Notes under the pieces: model-generated | What the model was told of the DNA's origin: nothing | What the model saw: the letters and a program-made list of their open reading frames with translations, nothing else | The model's database searches: none | Assembly: GCF_027460265.1 (NCBI RefSeq) | Contig: NZ_JAPZBC010000001.1 | Location: 2,693,501-2,757,500 of the forward strand | DNA length: 64,000 nt | Reading direction: 5' to 3' | Origin: Streptomyces sp. WMMC940 | Lineage (GTDB): Bacteria > Actinomycetota > Actinomycetes > Streptomycetales > Streptomycetaceae | Part shown: positions 1 through 9,136 of the stretch, piece after piece | Layout of the letters: the number at the start of each line of letters is the position of its first letter | How positions within the stretch are numbered: position 1 is the first letter of the stretch | Translations under genes and position numbers: made by a program

Positions 1-952
1 GCGTGTCGAAGACAGCCTGCGCCCAAGGGCTCATCTTCTCGGCCTCGGTGCCCGGCAGATAGCCCAGTTCCTGCCCGCCCACCGCGTACAGCGGCCGGAA
101 GACCATCACCTTCCGGTGCTGCCGGCGCTCCAGGACGGCCTCCAGGCCGGCACAGAGCGCGAGCGCGGACTTGCCGGTGCCCGCCCGGCCACCCATGGAG
201 ACGATGCCGACGTCCGGGTCGAGCAGCAGATCGAGGGCGATGCGCTGCTCGGCGCTGCGGCCGCGGATCCCGAAGGCCTCACGGTCACCGCGGACCAGCC
301 GGACGTTCCCGTCGGAGGCGACCCGACCGAGCGCCTTGCCCCGCTCGGACTGGAGGACGAGCCCGGTGTGGACGGGCAGGTCGGACGCCTCCGGCACGTA
401 CAGGCGCTCCTCCTCGAAGAGGATGTCCACCTGCTCCCCGGCCAGGGTCAGTTCGGACATACCGGTCCAACCGGAATCCGTGACCGCGAGCTCGGCGCGG
501 TACTCCTCGGCAAGCAGGCCGACGGAGGACGCCTTGATGCGCAGCGGCAGGTCCTTGGACACGACGGTGACGTCGTACCCCTCTGCCTGGAGGTTCCGTG
601 CCACCGCGAGGATCCGTGAGTCGTTGTCACCCAGCCGGTAACCGGCGGGAAGCACCCCGGGGTCCGAGTGGTTGAGCTCGACGCGCAACGTGCCGCCGAG
701 GTCGCCCATCGGGAGGGGTGCGTCCAGGCGGCCGTACCGGACCCGGTAGTCGTCGAGCAGGCGCAGCGCCTGCCGGGCGAAGTAACCGAGCTCCGGGTGG
801 TGCCTTTTGGCCTCCAGCTCCGTCACGACGACGATCGGGAGCACCACCTCGTGCTCGTCGAAACGCGAGACGGCATTGGGGTCGGCCAGCAGGACGCTGG
901 TGTCGAGAACGTAGGTGCGCCTGTCGGACATGCGGCGCTTTGTGCTGTTCAC
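1..952 (-). CDS. PhoH-family ATPase with N-terminal PIN domain (3' end outside window)
   Basis: The N-terminal part begins with a PIN-type motif ([12 protein letters not shown]) and continues for about 150 residues. A PhoH/YlaK-type P-loop domain follows, with Walker [16 protein letters not shown] near the left window edge. Such proteins couple a putative RNase domain to an RNA-helicase-like ATPase; the exact role is not settled. The C-terminal third lies outside the window. GTG at 952 and ATG at 931 are both in frame. I list the longer form because related Streptomyces proteins commonly have a short basic leader before the PIN motif, but no clear ribosome binding site decides it. Family assignment is confident. 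Confidence 0.9.
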   Translation of the reverse strand, partial: MNSTKRRMSDRRTYVLDTSVLLADPNAVSRFDEHEVVLPIVVVTELEAKRHHPELGYFARQALRLLDDYRVRYGRLDAPLPMGDLGGTLRVELNHSDPGVLPAGYRLGDNDSRILAVARNLQAEGYDVTVVSKDLPLRIKASSVGLLAEEYRAELAVTDSGWTGMSELTLAGEQVDILFEEERLYVPEASDLPVHTGLVLQSERGKALGRVASDGNVRLVRGDREAFGIRGRSAEQRIALDLLLDPDVGIVSMGGRAGTGKSALALCAGLEAVLERRQHRKVMVFRPLYAVGGQELGYLPGTEAEKMSPWAQAVFDT

Positions 953-1534
953 CACGGAAGGACGTACCCCCTCGGCTGAGATCGGGGTGCGACGGCGTCG
1001 CGGACTGGGGGTCTCCCCACCGAACGGCAGGGGACAGGACCGGTCTCCGGCCACGATGCACGGGCCGGGCACCGGCCCCCCGTTCCTTCCGTGCTGGCCG
1101 CACGGTCGTCCTGGCGCAAAGGGCCTCCCGGGCGAGCGGCTCGGTGCCGCGCGCTGTAGAACGGCATCCGGAGCGGGTGTCCGGATGTCGACCTGTCAGG
1201 GATATTCCCTCGAACAAGCAAGGCCATGCCATGGCATATGACGACGCGTCGATGAACATGCGGTGACCACGCCCGGGACCGCGCCCACGGACGCGCGAAC
1301 GTCACCCGATCGGCCCCTTGCTCCCGGGCCGGACGTGCGACCGGTCGTCAAGATCCCGCCACCCGCCCGCGAAACCCGCCTCGGTGGGGGCCGCACCCAC
1401 TCGAACGGGGACCGCCGCCCGGGACCACCCGCGAACGGGGGCGCACCGCCCTCGGACGGCGGCGCGACCGGGTGCGGACCGTTCCCGGGCGAGCGGACCA
1501 GCCCCCGGACGGTCTCCGGCGGGGCGGCCCGAGC
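953..1534. other. 582-bp intergenic region
   Basis: No convincing gene is seen between the PhoH gene start and the end of the prenyltransferase gene. It should contain the PhoH promoter and 5' leader. It holds a perfect 12-bp palindrome (ATGCCATGGCAT, 1226-1237) and, overlapping it, an 11-codon ORF at 1231-1266 (MAYDDASMNMR) without a good ribosome binding site. I do not call that ORF a gene. Confidence 0.5.
1501..1525 (-). terminator. Hairpin after the prenyltransferase gene
   Basis: An imperfect GC-rich hairpin lies ten bases past the uppS-like stop codon: CCCCGGA pairs with TCCGG-GGGG around the loop CGGTC, with one bulged base. There is no T tract, as is usual in Streptomyces. Confidence 0.4.
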
Positions 1535-2296
1535 TCAGGCGCCGTAGCGGCGGTGGCGTGCCGCGTAGTCGCGGAGGGCTCGGAGGAAGTCGACCTTGCG
1601 GAAGGCCGGCCAGAAGACCTCGCAGAAGTAGTACTCGGAGTGGGCGCTCTGCCAGAGCATGAAACCCGACAGTCGCTGCTCGCCGCTCGTGCGGATCACC
1701 AGGTCGGGGTCGGGTTGTCCGCGCGTGTAGAGATGGGACGCGATCATGTCGGTGTCGACGATCTCCGCGAGCTCCTCGAAGGTCGTCCCCTTGGCCGCGT
1801 GCTCGTTCAGCAGGGAGCGCACCGCGTCCGCGATCTCCTGACGGCCGCCGTAGCCGACCGCGACGTTGACCAGTATCCCGTCGACGCCGACCGTCGACTG
1901 CTCGGCCTCCTTGAGGACGGACTGGGTCCTGGCGGGAAGCAGGTCCATGGTCCCCACGTGGTGCACCCGCCACCGGCCGTCGGCGGCCAGATTGCGCACG
2001 GTGTTCTCGATGATGCCGAGCAGCGGGCGCAGCTCCTCCTCCGGACGGTCGAAGTTGTCCGTGGACAGCATCCAGAGGGTGACGACCTCGACATCGGTCT
2101 CGGCGCACCAGCCCAGCAGCTCGGAGATCTTGTCGGCCCCGGCCTGGTGTCCCTCCGCGGCCGTGCCGCCCGACGCCTTCGCCCAGCGGCGGTTGCCGTC
2201 CAGGATGACGCCGATGTGCTTGGGCACCTGGGCGTGGTCGAGGCGGCCCTCCACCCGGCGTGCGTAGAGCCCGTACACCAGGTCGCGCAGGTTCAC
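1535..2296 (-). CDS. uppS: Isoprenyl transferase (cis-prenyltransferase, UppS family)
   Basis: 253 residues, the usual length for Z-prenyl diphosphate synthases, which condense isopentenyl diphosphate onto an allylic primer to make polyprenyl carriers for wall and glycan synthesis. The signature HIGVILDGNRRWAK near residues 28-40 contains the catalytic Asp33 and its Arg partners. The C-terminal block DLVIRTSGEQRLSGFM is the other family hallmark. Streptomyces genomes usually carry more than one paralogue, so chain length (decaprenyl, undecaprenyl or shorter) cannot be read here. The gene diverges from the aldo/keto reductase across a 111-bp promoter region. Confidence 0.9.
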   Translation of the reverse strand: MNLRDLVYGLYARRVEGRLDHAQVPKHIGVILDGNRRWAKASGGTAAEGHQAGADKISELLGWCAETDVEVVTLWMLSTDNFDRPEEELRPLLGIIENTVRNLAADGRWRVHHVGTMDLLPARTQSVLKEAEQSTVGVDGILVNVAVGYGGRQEIADAVRSLLNEHAAKGTTFEELAEIVDTDMIASHLYTRGQPDPDLVIRTSGEQRLSGFMLWQSAHSEYYFCEVFWPAFRKVDFLRALRDYAARHRRYGA

Positions 2297-2407
2297 AGTC
2301 CTTAACCCCTCCGTGCTGTGGCTGACCCCCGACGCCCGTCACACTACTGCGGAGCGGCCGAACGCACCCAACCCGGTCTGTCACAAGTCCGTGATAGGGA
2401 GGGAAGC

Positions 2408-3445
2408 GTGAACGACTCCCCCTATTACCGTGCAGCCGAGAACCGCTACGACTCGATGGAGTACCGCCGCACCGGCCGCAGCGGACTCAAGCTCCCCGCG
2501 ATCTCCCTCGGCCTCTGGCACAACTTCGGCGACGACCGCACGCTCGCCTCGCAGCGGGCGATCCTGCGCCGCGCCTTCGACCTCGGCGTGACGCACTTCG
2601 ACCTGGCGAACAACTACGGGCCGCCCCCCGGCTCCGCCGAGCTGAACTTCGGCAAACTGTTCGCCCAGGACTTCGCCCCGTACCGGGATGAACTCATCAT
2701 TTCCACCAAGGCCGGCTATCTGATGCACCCCGGCCCCTACGGCGAATGGGGCTCCCGCAAGTACCTGATGTCCTCACTGGACGCCTCCCTGAAGAGGATG
2801 GGGCTGGACTACGTCGACATCTTCTACTCGCACCGCTTCGACCCGCACACCCCGCTGGAGGAGACGATGGGCGCCCTGGCGTCCGCCGTCCAGCAGGGCA
2901 AGGCGCTCTACGCGGGCGTGTCCTCCTACAACGCCGAGCAGACCGCAGAGGCGGCCGGGCTGCTGAGGGAGATGGGCGTCCCGGCCCTCATCCACCAGCC
3001 GTCCTACTCGATGATCAACCGCTGGACCGAGGACGACGGGCTCCTCGACACGCTCGAGGCCGCCGGCATGGGCTGCATCTCCTTCGCGCCGCTCGCCCAG
3101 GGGCTCCTCACCGGCAAGTACCTCACCGGCATCCCGGCGGGCTCGCGGGCGACGCAGGGCAAGTCCCTCGACCCGGACCTGCTCTCCGACGAGGTGCTGC
3201 GGCGGCTGCAGGGCCTGAACGAGATCGCCCAGCGGCGCGGCCAGTCGCTGGCCCAGCTGGCGCTCAGCTGGGTGCTGCGCGACGACCGGATGACCTCGGC
3301 GCTGATCGGCGCGAGCAGCGTCGGGCAGTTGGAGGAGAACCTGGCCGCACTGCAGGCCGCACCTCTCACCGACGAGGAGTTGAAGGAGATCGACGTCTTC
3401 GCCGTGGACACCGCCGGGACGAACATCTGGGCCGGTCGCAGCTGA
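2408..3445 (+). CDS. Aldo/keto reductase, YghZ (glyceraldehyde-3-phosphate reductase) type
   Basis: 345 residues from a GTG start preceded by GGGAGGGAAGC, which decides the start. The protein has the AKR barrel elements: DLANNYG with the catalytic Tyr, STKAGY with the catalytic Lys, and FYSHRFDP with the His. The start MNDSPYYRAAENRYD and motif YRRTGRSGLKLPAISLGLW match the YghZ/AKR14 group, NADPH-dependent enzymes acting on small aldehydes including L-glyceraldehyde 3-phosphate. It is cytosolic and monocistronic, followed by a strong hairpin. The natural substrate in this organism is unknown. Confidence 0.9.
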   Translation: MNDSPYYRAAENRYDSMEYRRTGRSGLKLPAISLGLWHNFGDDRTLASQRAILRRAFDLGVTHFDLANNYGPPPGSAELNFGKLFAQDFAPYRDELIISTKAGYLMHPGPYGEWGSRKYLMSSLDASLKRMGLDYVDIFYSHRFDPHTPLEETMGALASAVQQGKALYAGVSSYNAEQTAEAAGLLREMGVPALIHQPSYSMINRWTEDDGLLDTLEAAGMGCISFAPLAQGLLTGKYLTGIPAGSRATQGKSLDPDLLSDEVLRRLQGLNEIAQRRGQSLAQLALSWVLRDDRMTSALIGASSVGQLEENLAALQAAPLTDEELKEIDVFAVDTAGTNIWAGRS

Positions 3446-3478
3446 CCCGGCGCCCCGGTCTCCGCGGGCAGAGAAAAC

Positions 3479-3511
3479 GGGCCGGTCCGTGGGGGGGATA
3501 CGGACCGGCCC
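3479..3511. terminator. Perfect 12-bp-stem terminator, probably bidirectional
   Basis: GGGCCGGTCCGT (3479-3490) pairs perfectly with ACGGACCGGCCC (3500-3511) around a nine-base G-rich loop. It lies between two convergent genes and could serve both. Confidence 0.85.
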
Positions 3512-3571
3512 GAGGGGGGGTTTCCACCATAACCCTTCGTGAAGGCAGACGCGTGCCGCGGCATGCGGTCA

Positions 3572-5335
3572 CTACTCTCCGAAATCGTTCGACTGCGGTG
3601 CGAAAGGGGAAAGAGCCTGGGCAGGGGCCGTGTCAGGCCGTCGCGCCCGGCCTCGGCCGTACTCCCCACGGGGGACCCGGGGGTGAGGCACCCGGTTGAC
3701 GCGGCCGAGGGAGAAAGGGGCGCGCGGGCGGCGGACCCGGCGAGGAGGGCGGCGGGCGGCAGTGGGCGGCGGGCGGCGGTGGGCGAGCGGCGGATCCTGG
3801 CGGCCGAGCCTCACCGCGCGCCTCAGCAGCGTGATGCCGTCGCGCGCCGCGACGCGCTCGTAGCCGTACGCCCGCTGCGCCGCGTCGAGTTCGGCCTGCT
3901 GCTGCTCCGGCGGATACGGCCAGTGTCCCGTCTTGTACGGCCACGCCTCCGGGGCCTCCGCGTCGTGGATGATCCATTCCGCGGTGGGCCTGGGCAGCCG
4001 TTTCCGGTCGTACTCGTACAGATGCCCTTCGACGGGCCAGGTCGGGAAGAGCACGACGTCGCACCGGGAGGTGAGCTGGGGGACGAGCCGGTTGGAGGCG
4101 GCCACCGTCGCCCCGTCCGGAATCCGCTGGAGCAGCGCGCGGGCGGCCTCGACGTGGGAGGTCGTGCGCCAGGTGGCCCGCTGCGCCAGCTGGGCGAGCG
4201 GGAAGGACGGCAGCATGACCACCGTCACGGCCAGGACCGTGACCAGAGAGGCCCGGACATGGCGCGCCGCGAGCGGATCGCGGGCCTGCCGGTAGCGGCC
4301 GAGGGCGTCGACGAGCCCGGCGAAGACCACCGGCATCAGGACGGCGCTGTAGTGGAAGGCGGTCCCCCAGTGGAAGGCGTTCTCCGACAGCATCCGCCAC
4401 GCGAGCGTCGGCACGGCGATCAGCGACAGCGGCGACCGCAGGGCGAGCAGGGCGCTCGGGGCGAAGACGAGCACGAGCGTCATGGCCTTCACGTCCGGAC
4501 GGAGCGCGTCGAGCGGTGCGAAGGCCATCGTGGCGAGGAGCGAGCCGTGCCCGTCGGTGAGGTTGCCCCCGTGCGCGTACCCGCCGCCGGGGTTGAAGGC
4601 GGGCAGCAGCAGCTTGATCTCGATCGCGCTGCCGACGAGCCCGGCCGCGGCCGTCGCGATCCCCAGCCTCCGGGGCCCCTTCCAGGCCACGTACGCGCCG
4701 ACCGCAGCGAGGGTCAGCCCCAGATCCTCCTTGATCAGGAGCAGGGGCGCGGCCCAGACGACGGCCCGCCCCCAACGTCGCCGGCCGAGCGCCTCGAGGG
4801 CGAAGGCCAGGAGCGGTACGGCGAGGGCCACTTCATGGAAGTCGAAGGCGGCCGCCGAGGCGATGCCCCAGCTCGCGCCGTATCCGAAGGCGACGACGTG
4901 CGCGGCGCGGCGGCCGAGCGTCCGCACCGCCCAGCGGGCGAGCGGCACCACGGCCGCGGCGAGGAGGACGGACTGGGCCAGGAGCAGACAGAGCGGGGAC
5001 GGCCAGAGCCCGTAGAGCGGGGCGAGCACGGCGATCAGCGGGTGGAAGTGGTCGCCGAGCAGATTGAAGCCGTCGCCGCGCAACGGGACGACGGGGGCCT
5101 GGAGTTGGGCGTAGGCACGTACGGCCTGCTCGAAGATGCCGAGGTCGTACCCCGTGGTGCGCAGGAGTTGGTGGCGGCGCACGGCGACGGTCGCGTAGAG
5201 CAGGGACAGGACCGCCGCCCAACCCCAGGGGAGGAGGGCGACGGCGGGACCTTCCGCCGGCCGGGCGCCCGCGGAAGCCGGAAGCGGCTTCGTCTGCGTA
5301 CGCAAGACCGTTAGATTGTCAAAGAATGTCCGCAT
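3572..5335 (-). CDS. DUF2079 polytopic membrane protein (GT-C-like)
   Basis: 587 residues with about ten hydrophobic helices. After the first helix comes the motif TGYDLGIFEQAVRAYAQ, then LLGDHFHPLIAVLAPLYGL, both typical of DUF2079 proteins. The family resembles GT-C glycosyltransferases: an acidic loop just outside the membrane, many helices and a soluble C-terminal part (ATVAASNRLVPQLTSR). A transferase role using lipid-linked sugar is inference; no substrate is established. The extreme C-terminus is Arg/Pro rich. The start codon overlaps a TTGACA-like stretch, so a downstream start is possible. Confidence 0.8.
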   Translation of the reverse strand: MRTFFDNLTVLRTQTKPLPASAGARPAEGPAVALLPWGWAAVLSLLYATVAVRRHQLLRTTGYDLGIFEQAVRAYAQLQAPVVPLRGDGFNLLGDHFHPLIAVLAPLYGLWPSPLCLLLAQSVLLAAAVVPLARWAVRTLGRRAAHVVAFGYGASWGIASAAAFDFHEVALAVPLLAFALEALGRRRWGRAVVWAAPLLLIKEDLGLTLAAVGAYVAWKGPRRLGIATAAAGLVGSAIEIKLLLPAFNPGGGYAHGGNLTDGHGSLLATMAFAPLDALRPDVKAMTLVLVFAPSALLALRSPLSLIAVPTLAWRMLSENAFHWGTAFHYSAVLMPVVFAGLVDALGRYRQARDPLAARHVRASLVTVLAVTVVMLPSFPLAQLAQRATWRTTSHVEAARALLQRIPDGATVAASNRLVPQLTSRCDVVLFPTWPVEGHLYEYDRKRLPRPTAEWIIHDAEAPEAWPYKTGHWPYPPEQQQAELDAAQRAYGYERVAARDGITLLRRAVRLGRQDPPLAHRRPPPTAARRPPRRVRRPRAPFSLGRVNRVPHPRVPRGEYGRGRARRPDTAPAQALSPFAPQSNDFGE

Positions 5336-5659
5336 ACGTCCGCATGCTAGACGGCGTCACTCATAGCGCCGTCCACATGGCCTGGGATCTCCCCCTCGTG
5401 GCGGTCACCCGTGGAACTCGTGGCGGTCAGCGCGGATATCGGGTTCGCTCCCCACGGACGACGCCGGCCGGCCTTCGGCGCGTCACGGGGCACGAGGACA
5501 CGTCCCCGTACGTGGGGCCCGACCGGGGTCCGGCCACCGCCCGTGCCGTCCACGGCGCGCATCGCGACGCCGTGGCGGCCGCGCCGAGGGGTCGGTCGGC
5601 CCCGCGGGGCGGGACTGAGCAGGGCGGGACTGAGCAGATCGGGGTTGAGCTGGTGGGGG
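5336..5659. repeat. Intergenic region with a 15-bp tandem repeat
   Basis: This 324-bp region holds no gene I can support. GGCGGGACTGAGCAG occurs twice in tandem (5608-5622 and 5623-5637), followed by a decayed third copy, directly downstream of the prepilin peptidase gene. Confidence 0.6.
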
Positions 5660-6649
5660 CTAAACGGACAACGCCCCCAGCAGCAGCGCGATCAGCGTGC
5701 CGGAGATCATGAACGGCCCGAAGGGAATCGCCGTCCCGCGCCCCGCCCCGCGGAGGACGACGAGGCAGAGCCCGTAGAGCGCGCCCAGCAGGAAGCCCGC
5801 GAAGGCGCCGACGAACAGCACCCCCCAGCCGTACCAGCCGAGCGCCACACCGAGCGACAGGGCCAGCTTCACATCGCCGAAGCCCATGCCGTTCGGGTTC
5901 ACGAGGAAGAGCACGAGGTACGCGGCACCGAGCACGAGTCCTCCGAGCAGAGCGACCGGCCACGATCCCCCGGCACCGGGGAGCAGTGCCGCACCACCGA
6001 GCAGCACGGCCGCCGCGGCGGCAAGCGGCAGCGTCAACTGGTCCGGGAGCCGGTGGACGTTGCGGTCGACGAGGGCGAGCAGTACGGCCACGGGCGCGAG
6101 CAGCAGCCATACGGCCAGCTCCGGGCGGGGCCCGACGGCCGCGGCGAGCGCGGCGCAGGCGAGGGCGGTGAGCGCGGGCACGACGGACGACGGCCGGTAC
6201 GGGACGGGCTCCCGGACGGCGACAACGGGCGCGCCCCTGCCTCCCGACTCGTCCACGGCTGGCGACTTCCCCCCGCCGCCACGCCCGGCCACGGCTGCCG
6301 GCTCTCGCGTGCCGCCCCGCTCGTCCACGGCTGCCGACTCCCCCCCGCCGCCACGCCCGGCCACGCCCGGCCGGTCCGCTGCCCTCTGCTCGCCCGGCAC
6401 TTCGTGCGCGCCGGTCCCGGGAGCCGCCCCTGCGGCGACGGGCGCGGGCGGCACCGCGCAGCCGGCGCAGCGTGCCGTCCCCAGCCAGCCCTGCGCGGGC
6501 CCGGTGATCGGATGGCCGGTGGGACAGGCGTCCCGCCACGCCTCCTCCGGCTCGACGGACATCCGGTAGGCGGGGCGCGGCACGAGTACCCCGGCCGCGG
6601 CCCCCCACAGGGCGGCGGCGGCGATCAGCGTGACGTACGCGTACTCCAC
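5660..6649 (-). CDS. Prepilin peptidase, A24 family (TadV/CpaA/PilD type)
   Basis: 329 residues. The two active-site aspartates of A24 peptidases are visible: LVDRNVHRLPDQLT and GMGFGDVKLALSLG (GxGD motif). Several membrane helices follow residue 140. The N-terminal part has a first helix and a PilD-like cysteine set (CPTGHP, CAGC). It then has a long Gly/Arg/Ala linker containing an in-frame 72-bp tandem duplication. The enzyme should cut class III prepilin leaders of the Flp pilin and TadE proteins encoded 9-17 kb away, so it is the detached member of the Tad locus. Its promoter carries the element shared with the other Tad units. Confidence 0.88.
   Translation of the reverse strand: MEYAYVTLIAAAALWGAAAGVLVPRPAYRMSVEPEEAWRDACPTGHPITGPAQGWLGTARCAGCAVPPAPVAAGAAPGTGAHEVPGEQRAADRPGVAGRGGGGESAAVDERGGTREPAAVAGRGGGGKSPAVDESGGRGAPVVAVREPVPYRPSSVVPALTALACAALAAAVGPRPELAVWLLLAPVAVLLALVDRNVHRLPDQLTLPLAAAAAVLLGGAALLPGAGGSWPVALLGGLVLGAAYLVLFLVNPNGMGFGDVKLALSLGVALGWYGWGVLFVGAFAGFLLGALYGLCLVVLRGAGRGTAIPFGPFMISGTLIALLLGALSV
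6248..6391 (-). repeat. 72-bp in-frame tandem duplication inside the prepilin peptidase gene
   Basis: A block starting CTCGTCCACGGCTG at 6248 recurs at 6320 with few changes (period 72 bp, 24 codons). It lies in the hydrophilic linker, so the reading frame is kept and the linker only becomes longer. Confidence 0.7.
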
Positions 6650-6678
6650 GGTCCGACCCTAGGACCGCGAGGCCCCGG

Positions 6679-6721
6679 GGTCATGGGCCCACGGGCCCAC
6701 TCCCCGGCATCCGGGGCCCAC
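6679..6721 (-). promoter_or_regulatory. GGGCCC-type operator upstream of prepilin peptidase
   Basis: ATGGGCCCACGGGCCCA at 6683-6699 and a third GGGCCCAC at 6714-6721 give three exact copies of the 8-mer GGGCCCAC in 37 bp. The 12-mer GGTCATGGGCCC (6679-6690) is also present upstream of the toxin gene, at the same distance (29-30 bp) from the start codon. Confidence 0.6.
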
Positions 6722-6752
6722 GACGGCCCGACTCCCGCTACGGTCAGGGCAC

Positions 6753-7121
6753 ATGGGCGGATGGCAGGACGGCAAGGGCACACTGACGGTCCCCGGCCGG
6801 GAGGACCCGGTCGAGCTGCTGGTCGCCGCGTCGTACGGGGCGCGGTACCGAGGTCTGCTGGGCCGTGACGGCCTGGACGGCGCGCTCATGCTGACGCCGT
6901 GCACGAGCGTGCACACCTTCCGGATGCGCTTCGCCATCGACGTGGCGTACCTCGACAGGGAACTGCGCGTCCTCGACGTCCACACGATGCGCCCGGGGCG
7001 GCTCGGGCTGCCGAGGCTGCGCAGCCGTCATGTCCTGGAGGCCGAGGCGGGGGCGATGGCGCAGTGGGGCGTGCGGCCGGGGGTCCGGCTCGCGATCGGC
7101 GGGCCGGGGCGCGGGGCCTGA
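6753..7121 (+). CDS. DUF192 family protein
   Basis: 122 residues matching the compact DUF192 fold: YRGLLGRDGLDGALMLTPC, then HTFRMRFAIDVAYLD and a C-terminal VLEAEAGAMAQWGV block. Many members are secreted, but this one has no signal peptide. Function is unknown. It diverges from the prepilin peptidase across the GGGCCC element, so the element could affect both. Confidence 0.75.
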   Translation: MGGWQDGKGTLTVPGREDPVELLVAASYGARYRGLLGRDGLDGALMLTPCTSVHTFRMRFAIDVAYLDRELRVLDVHTMRPGRLGLPRLRSRHVLEAEAGAMAQWGVRPGVRLAIGGPGRGA

Positions 7122-7158
7122 CCCGTGGGGCGTCATTCCGGGGCCGGCAGACACGGGC

Positions 7159-8319
7159 TCAGGGCGGTCCCGAACCGAGCAGCGTGAACGCCCCGTACGC
7201 CCCCGAGGCGACGGCGAGCAGCGCCACCACCACCGCGGCCGTCGTCCGGCGGGCCGGCCGCGCGAGGGCGACCGCCGCGGGCAGCAGCAGCGGGAAGGCG
7301 GGCATGATCAGGCGTGGGCGGGAGCCGAAGTACGCGGCGCCGATCAGTGAGATGACGACGATCCCCGCTCCGTACACCAGCAGCGGCAGCGGCTGGCGCT
7401 GCTTCACGCAGAGCCACACCACCCACGAGAGCAGCCCGATCGCGGCGACGAGGCCGACGCCGGCGAGCGGGGTGGGTCCGCTCAGCTGCGCGCCGACGAA
7501 GCGGGCGAGTGCGACCCCGCCGTCGATGTTGTTCCCCCACGCGGCCTGTACCTCGAAGTACGCCGTGGGGCTGCCCTGGCGCACGGCCACGAAGACGACG
7601 TACCCCAGCCATCCGAGCGGCGCGACGACCACGCCCACGACCGTCCGCCGGGTCAGGTCCCTCCTGAACAGCCGTACGAGACCGGTGACCCCGAGGGCGG
7701 CGACGAGCGCGGCGGCCGAGGGCCGGGTGAGCCCGGCCAGCGCGCAGAGCGTCCCCGCGGTGATCCAGCGGTCGGTCAGCACGGCGTACAGCGACCAGGC
7801 GGCCAGCGCGGTGAACAGCGTCTCGGTGTACGCCATCGACTGCACGAAAGCGGTCGGGTACACGCCCCACAGCACCGCCAGCAGCACCCCGGCCCGCTGC
7901 CCCGCCACATGCGCCCCGACGGCGTAGACACCCCAGGCGGCGGCGAACGCCGCGATCCAGCCGATCACCAGTCCCGCCGTGGCGGCGGAGACCGGCAGCA
8001 CCTCGGAGACCGCCCGCTCCAGCGCGGGCAGCAGCGGGAAGAAGGCCAGATCGGAGTGGACACTGCCGTCGGGCAGCGTCACGTCGTACCCGTATCCGTT
8101 CTCCGCGACCCGGACGTACCAGACCGAGTCCCAGCGCCCGTTCAACCGGTGCAGGGCGTCCTTGCCCTGCACCGCAGCGGCCACCGCGAGGATCGCCATC
8201 CCCAACACCCGGACGGCCGCGTAGCCCAGGAGTGCGGGGGCGGCAGCGCGGACCCCGGGCGGGACGGGCACCCTGCGCGGACGGGAGCCCCGCGGCTCGG
8301 GATCGGGCTGGTCGGACAT
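7159..8319 (-). CDS. PIG-V-like / GT-C mannosyltransferase-type membrane protein
   Basis: About 386 residues from ATG 8319, with a GTG five codons earlier as an alternative. The protein has about ten membrane helices. The first periplasmic loop reads NGRWDSVWYVRVAENGYGYD, the Arg-Trp-Asp-Trp/Tyr pattern of PIG-V-like GT-C enzymes that use polyprenyl-phosphate-mannose. FFPLLPALERAV and SMAYTETLFTALAAWSLY are further family-like blocks. It would act in the membrane with its active site outside. The acceptor is unknown. Confidence 0.7.
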   Translation of the reverse strand: MSDQPDPEPRGSRPRRVPVPPGVRAAAPALLGYAAVRVLGMAILAVAAAVQGKDALHRLNGRWDSVWYVRVAENGYGYDVTLPDGSVHSDLAFFPLLPALERAVSEVLPVSAATAGLVIGWIAAFAAAWGVYAVGAHVAGQRAGVLLAVLWGVYPTAFVQSMAYTETLFTALAAWSLYAVLTDRWITAGTLCALAGLTRPSAAALVAALGVTGLVRLFRRDLTRRTVVGVVVAPLGWLGYVVFVAVRQGSPTAYFEVQAAWGNNIDGGVALARFVGAQLSGPTPLAGVGLVAAIGLLSWVVWLCVKQRQPLPLLVYGAGIVVISLIGAAYFGSRPRLIMPAFPLLLPAAVALARPARRTTAAVVVALLAVASGAYGAFTLLGSGPP

Positions 8320-8388
8320 GCGCCCGATTATCACCGCTGGGCGGAAGTGACCGCGCTCACGGTGCCGGGACGGCCGGCGCGGGCGGGG

Positions 8389-9117
8389 TCACCACTTGGC
8401 GCGGTCGTACGGCACGGGCAACTCCTCCAGGGCCCCGGCGGACCGGAGGACCCGGTTGGTCTCGATGATCGTCTCGATGTCGGGCTCCTCAGCTCCGTCC
8501 CGAGTGAGATCGATGATCAGCCCGCCGTGTGCCGTGCGTACATAAGTACCGGGAAATCCCTCCGGAGCCAGGCCCGCGCGTTTCGCAGACAAGTACACCG
8601 ATCGGCCGCAGCGGGGGGCTGAATTATCGAGACCGAACTCATCTCGCACCGCATCGTACTGGGCACGGCCGTAGGCCTGCCCCGTGTCGATGTCCCAGGC
8701 GTCGGCGAGAATTCGCAGCACCTCCGAGGAGCGACCCACAGTCGGCACGGATTCATCCAGCTTGCGCGATCGGAACGACAGAGCAACCGAATTCGTCACC
8801 CACTCCGAAGTACCACCTGCATGAATCGAAAATGTCACACGAGGCATCCCGGGATTGTTAGTCACCAGGGATGTCGTGTAGCCAATACGGTCCACGTCGG
8901 ACTCCGGGTTCTCCCTCTTCAGGTACTCGGAGAGCGCAGCCACCGACAGCGGCATACGCGGCGCAGTGGAAATATCGTCGACTGCCTCGAGCCAGCCGGT
9001 GAAAGCCGCATCATTCAAATCAGCCAAGGCCGACAGGCTTTCCACCCAGCGCTCAGCGATCTGGACAACGCTCTCCTGCCGCCTCCCCCATCCCCCGTTG
9101 ACCACGACGTACAGCAC
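8389..9117 (-). CDS. Imm52-like immunity protein for the adjacent toxin
   Basis: 242 residues from a GTG at 9117 preceded by GAGGGAG at a good distance. The start lies 19 bp after the toxin stop codon, the classic immunity position. The N-terminus LYVVVNGGWGRRQESVVQIAERW resembles Imm52 proteins, which neutralise Tox-REase-5 nucleases (the TseT/TsiT pair of Pseudomonas is the known example). It has no signal peptide or membrane segment, fitting a cytosolic inhibitor. Its AT content is slightly higher than its neighbours, suggesting the cassette moved in. Family assignment is from memory of the motif. The role as partner follows strongly from position. Confidence 0.72.
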   Translation of the reverse strand: MLYVVVNGGWGRRQESVVQIAERWVESLSALADLNDAAFTGWLEAVDDISTAPRMPLSVAALSEYLKRENPESDVDRIGYTTSLVTNNPGMPRVTFSIHAGGTSEWVTNSVALSFRSRKLDESVPTVGRSSEVLRILADAWDIDTGQAYGRAQYDAVRDEFGLDNSAPRCGRSVYLSAKRAGLAPEGFPGTYVRTAHGGLIIDLTRDGAEEPDIETIIETNRVLRSAGALEELPVPYDRAKW

Positions 9118-9136
9118 CTTCGCTCTCCCTCTTCCC

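Noticed and set aside
1231..1266. Eleven-codon ORF MAYDDASMNMR
   Set aside because: No good ribosome binding site and no downstream gene on that strand within 1 kb that it could control.
3539..5314. A plus-strand frame of about 590 codons opposite the DUF2079 gene
   Set aside because: Very rich in Arg/Glu/Gly with no domain; an antisense shadow typical of high-GC coding DNA.
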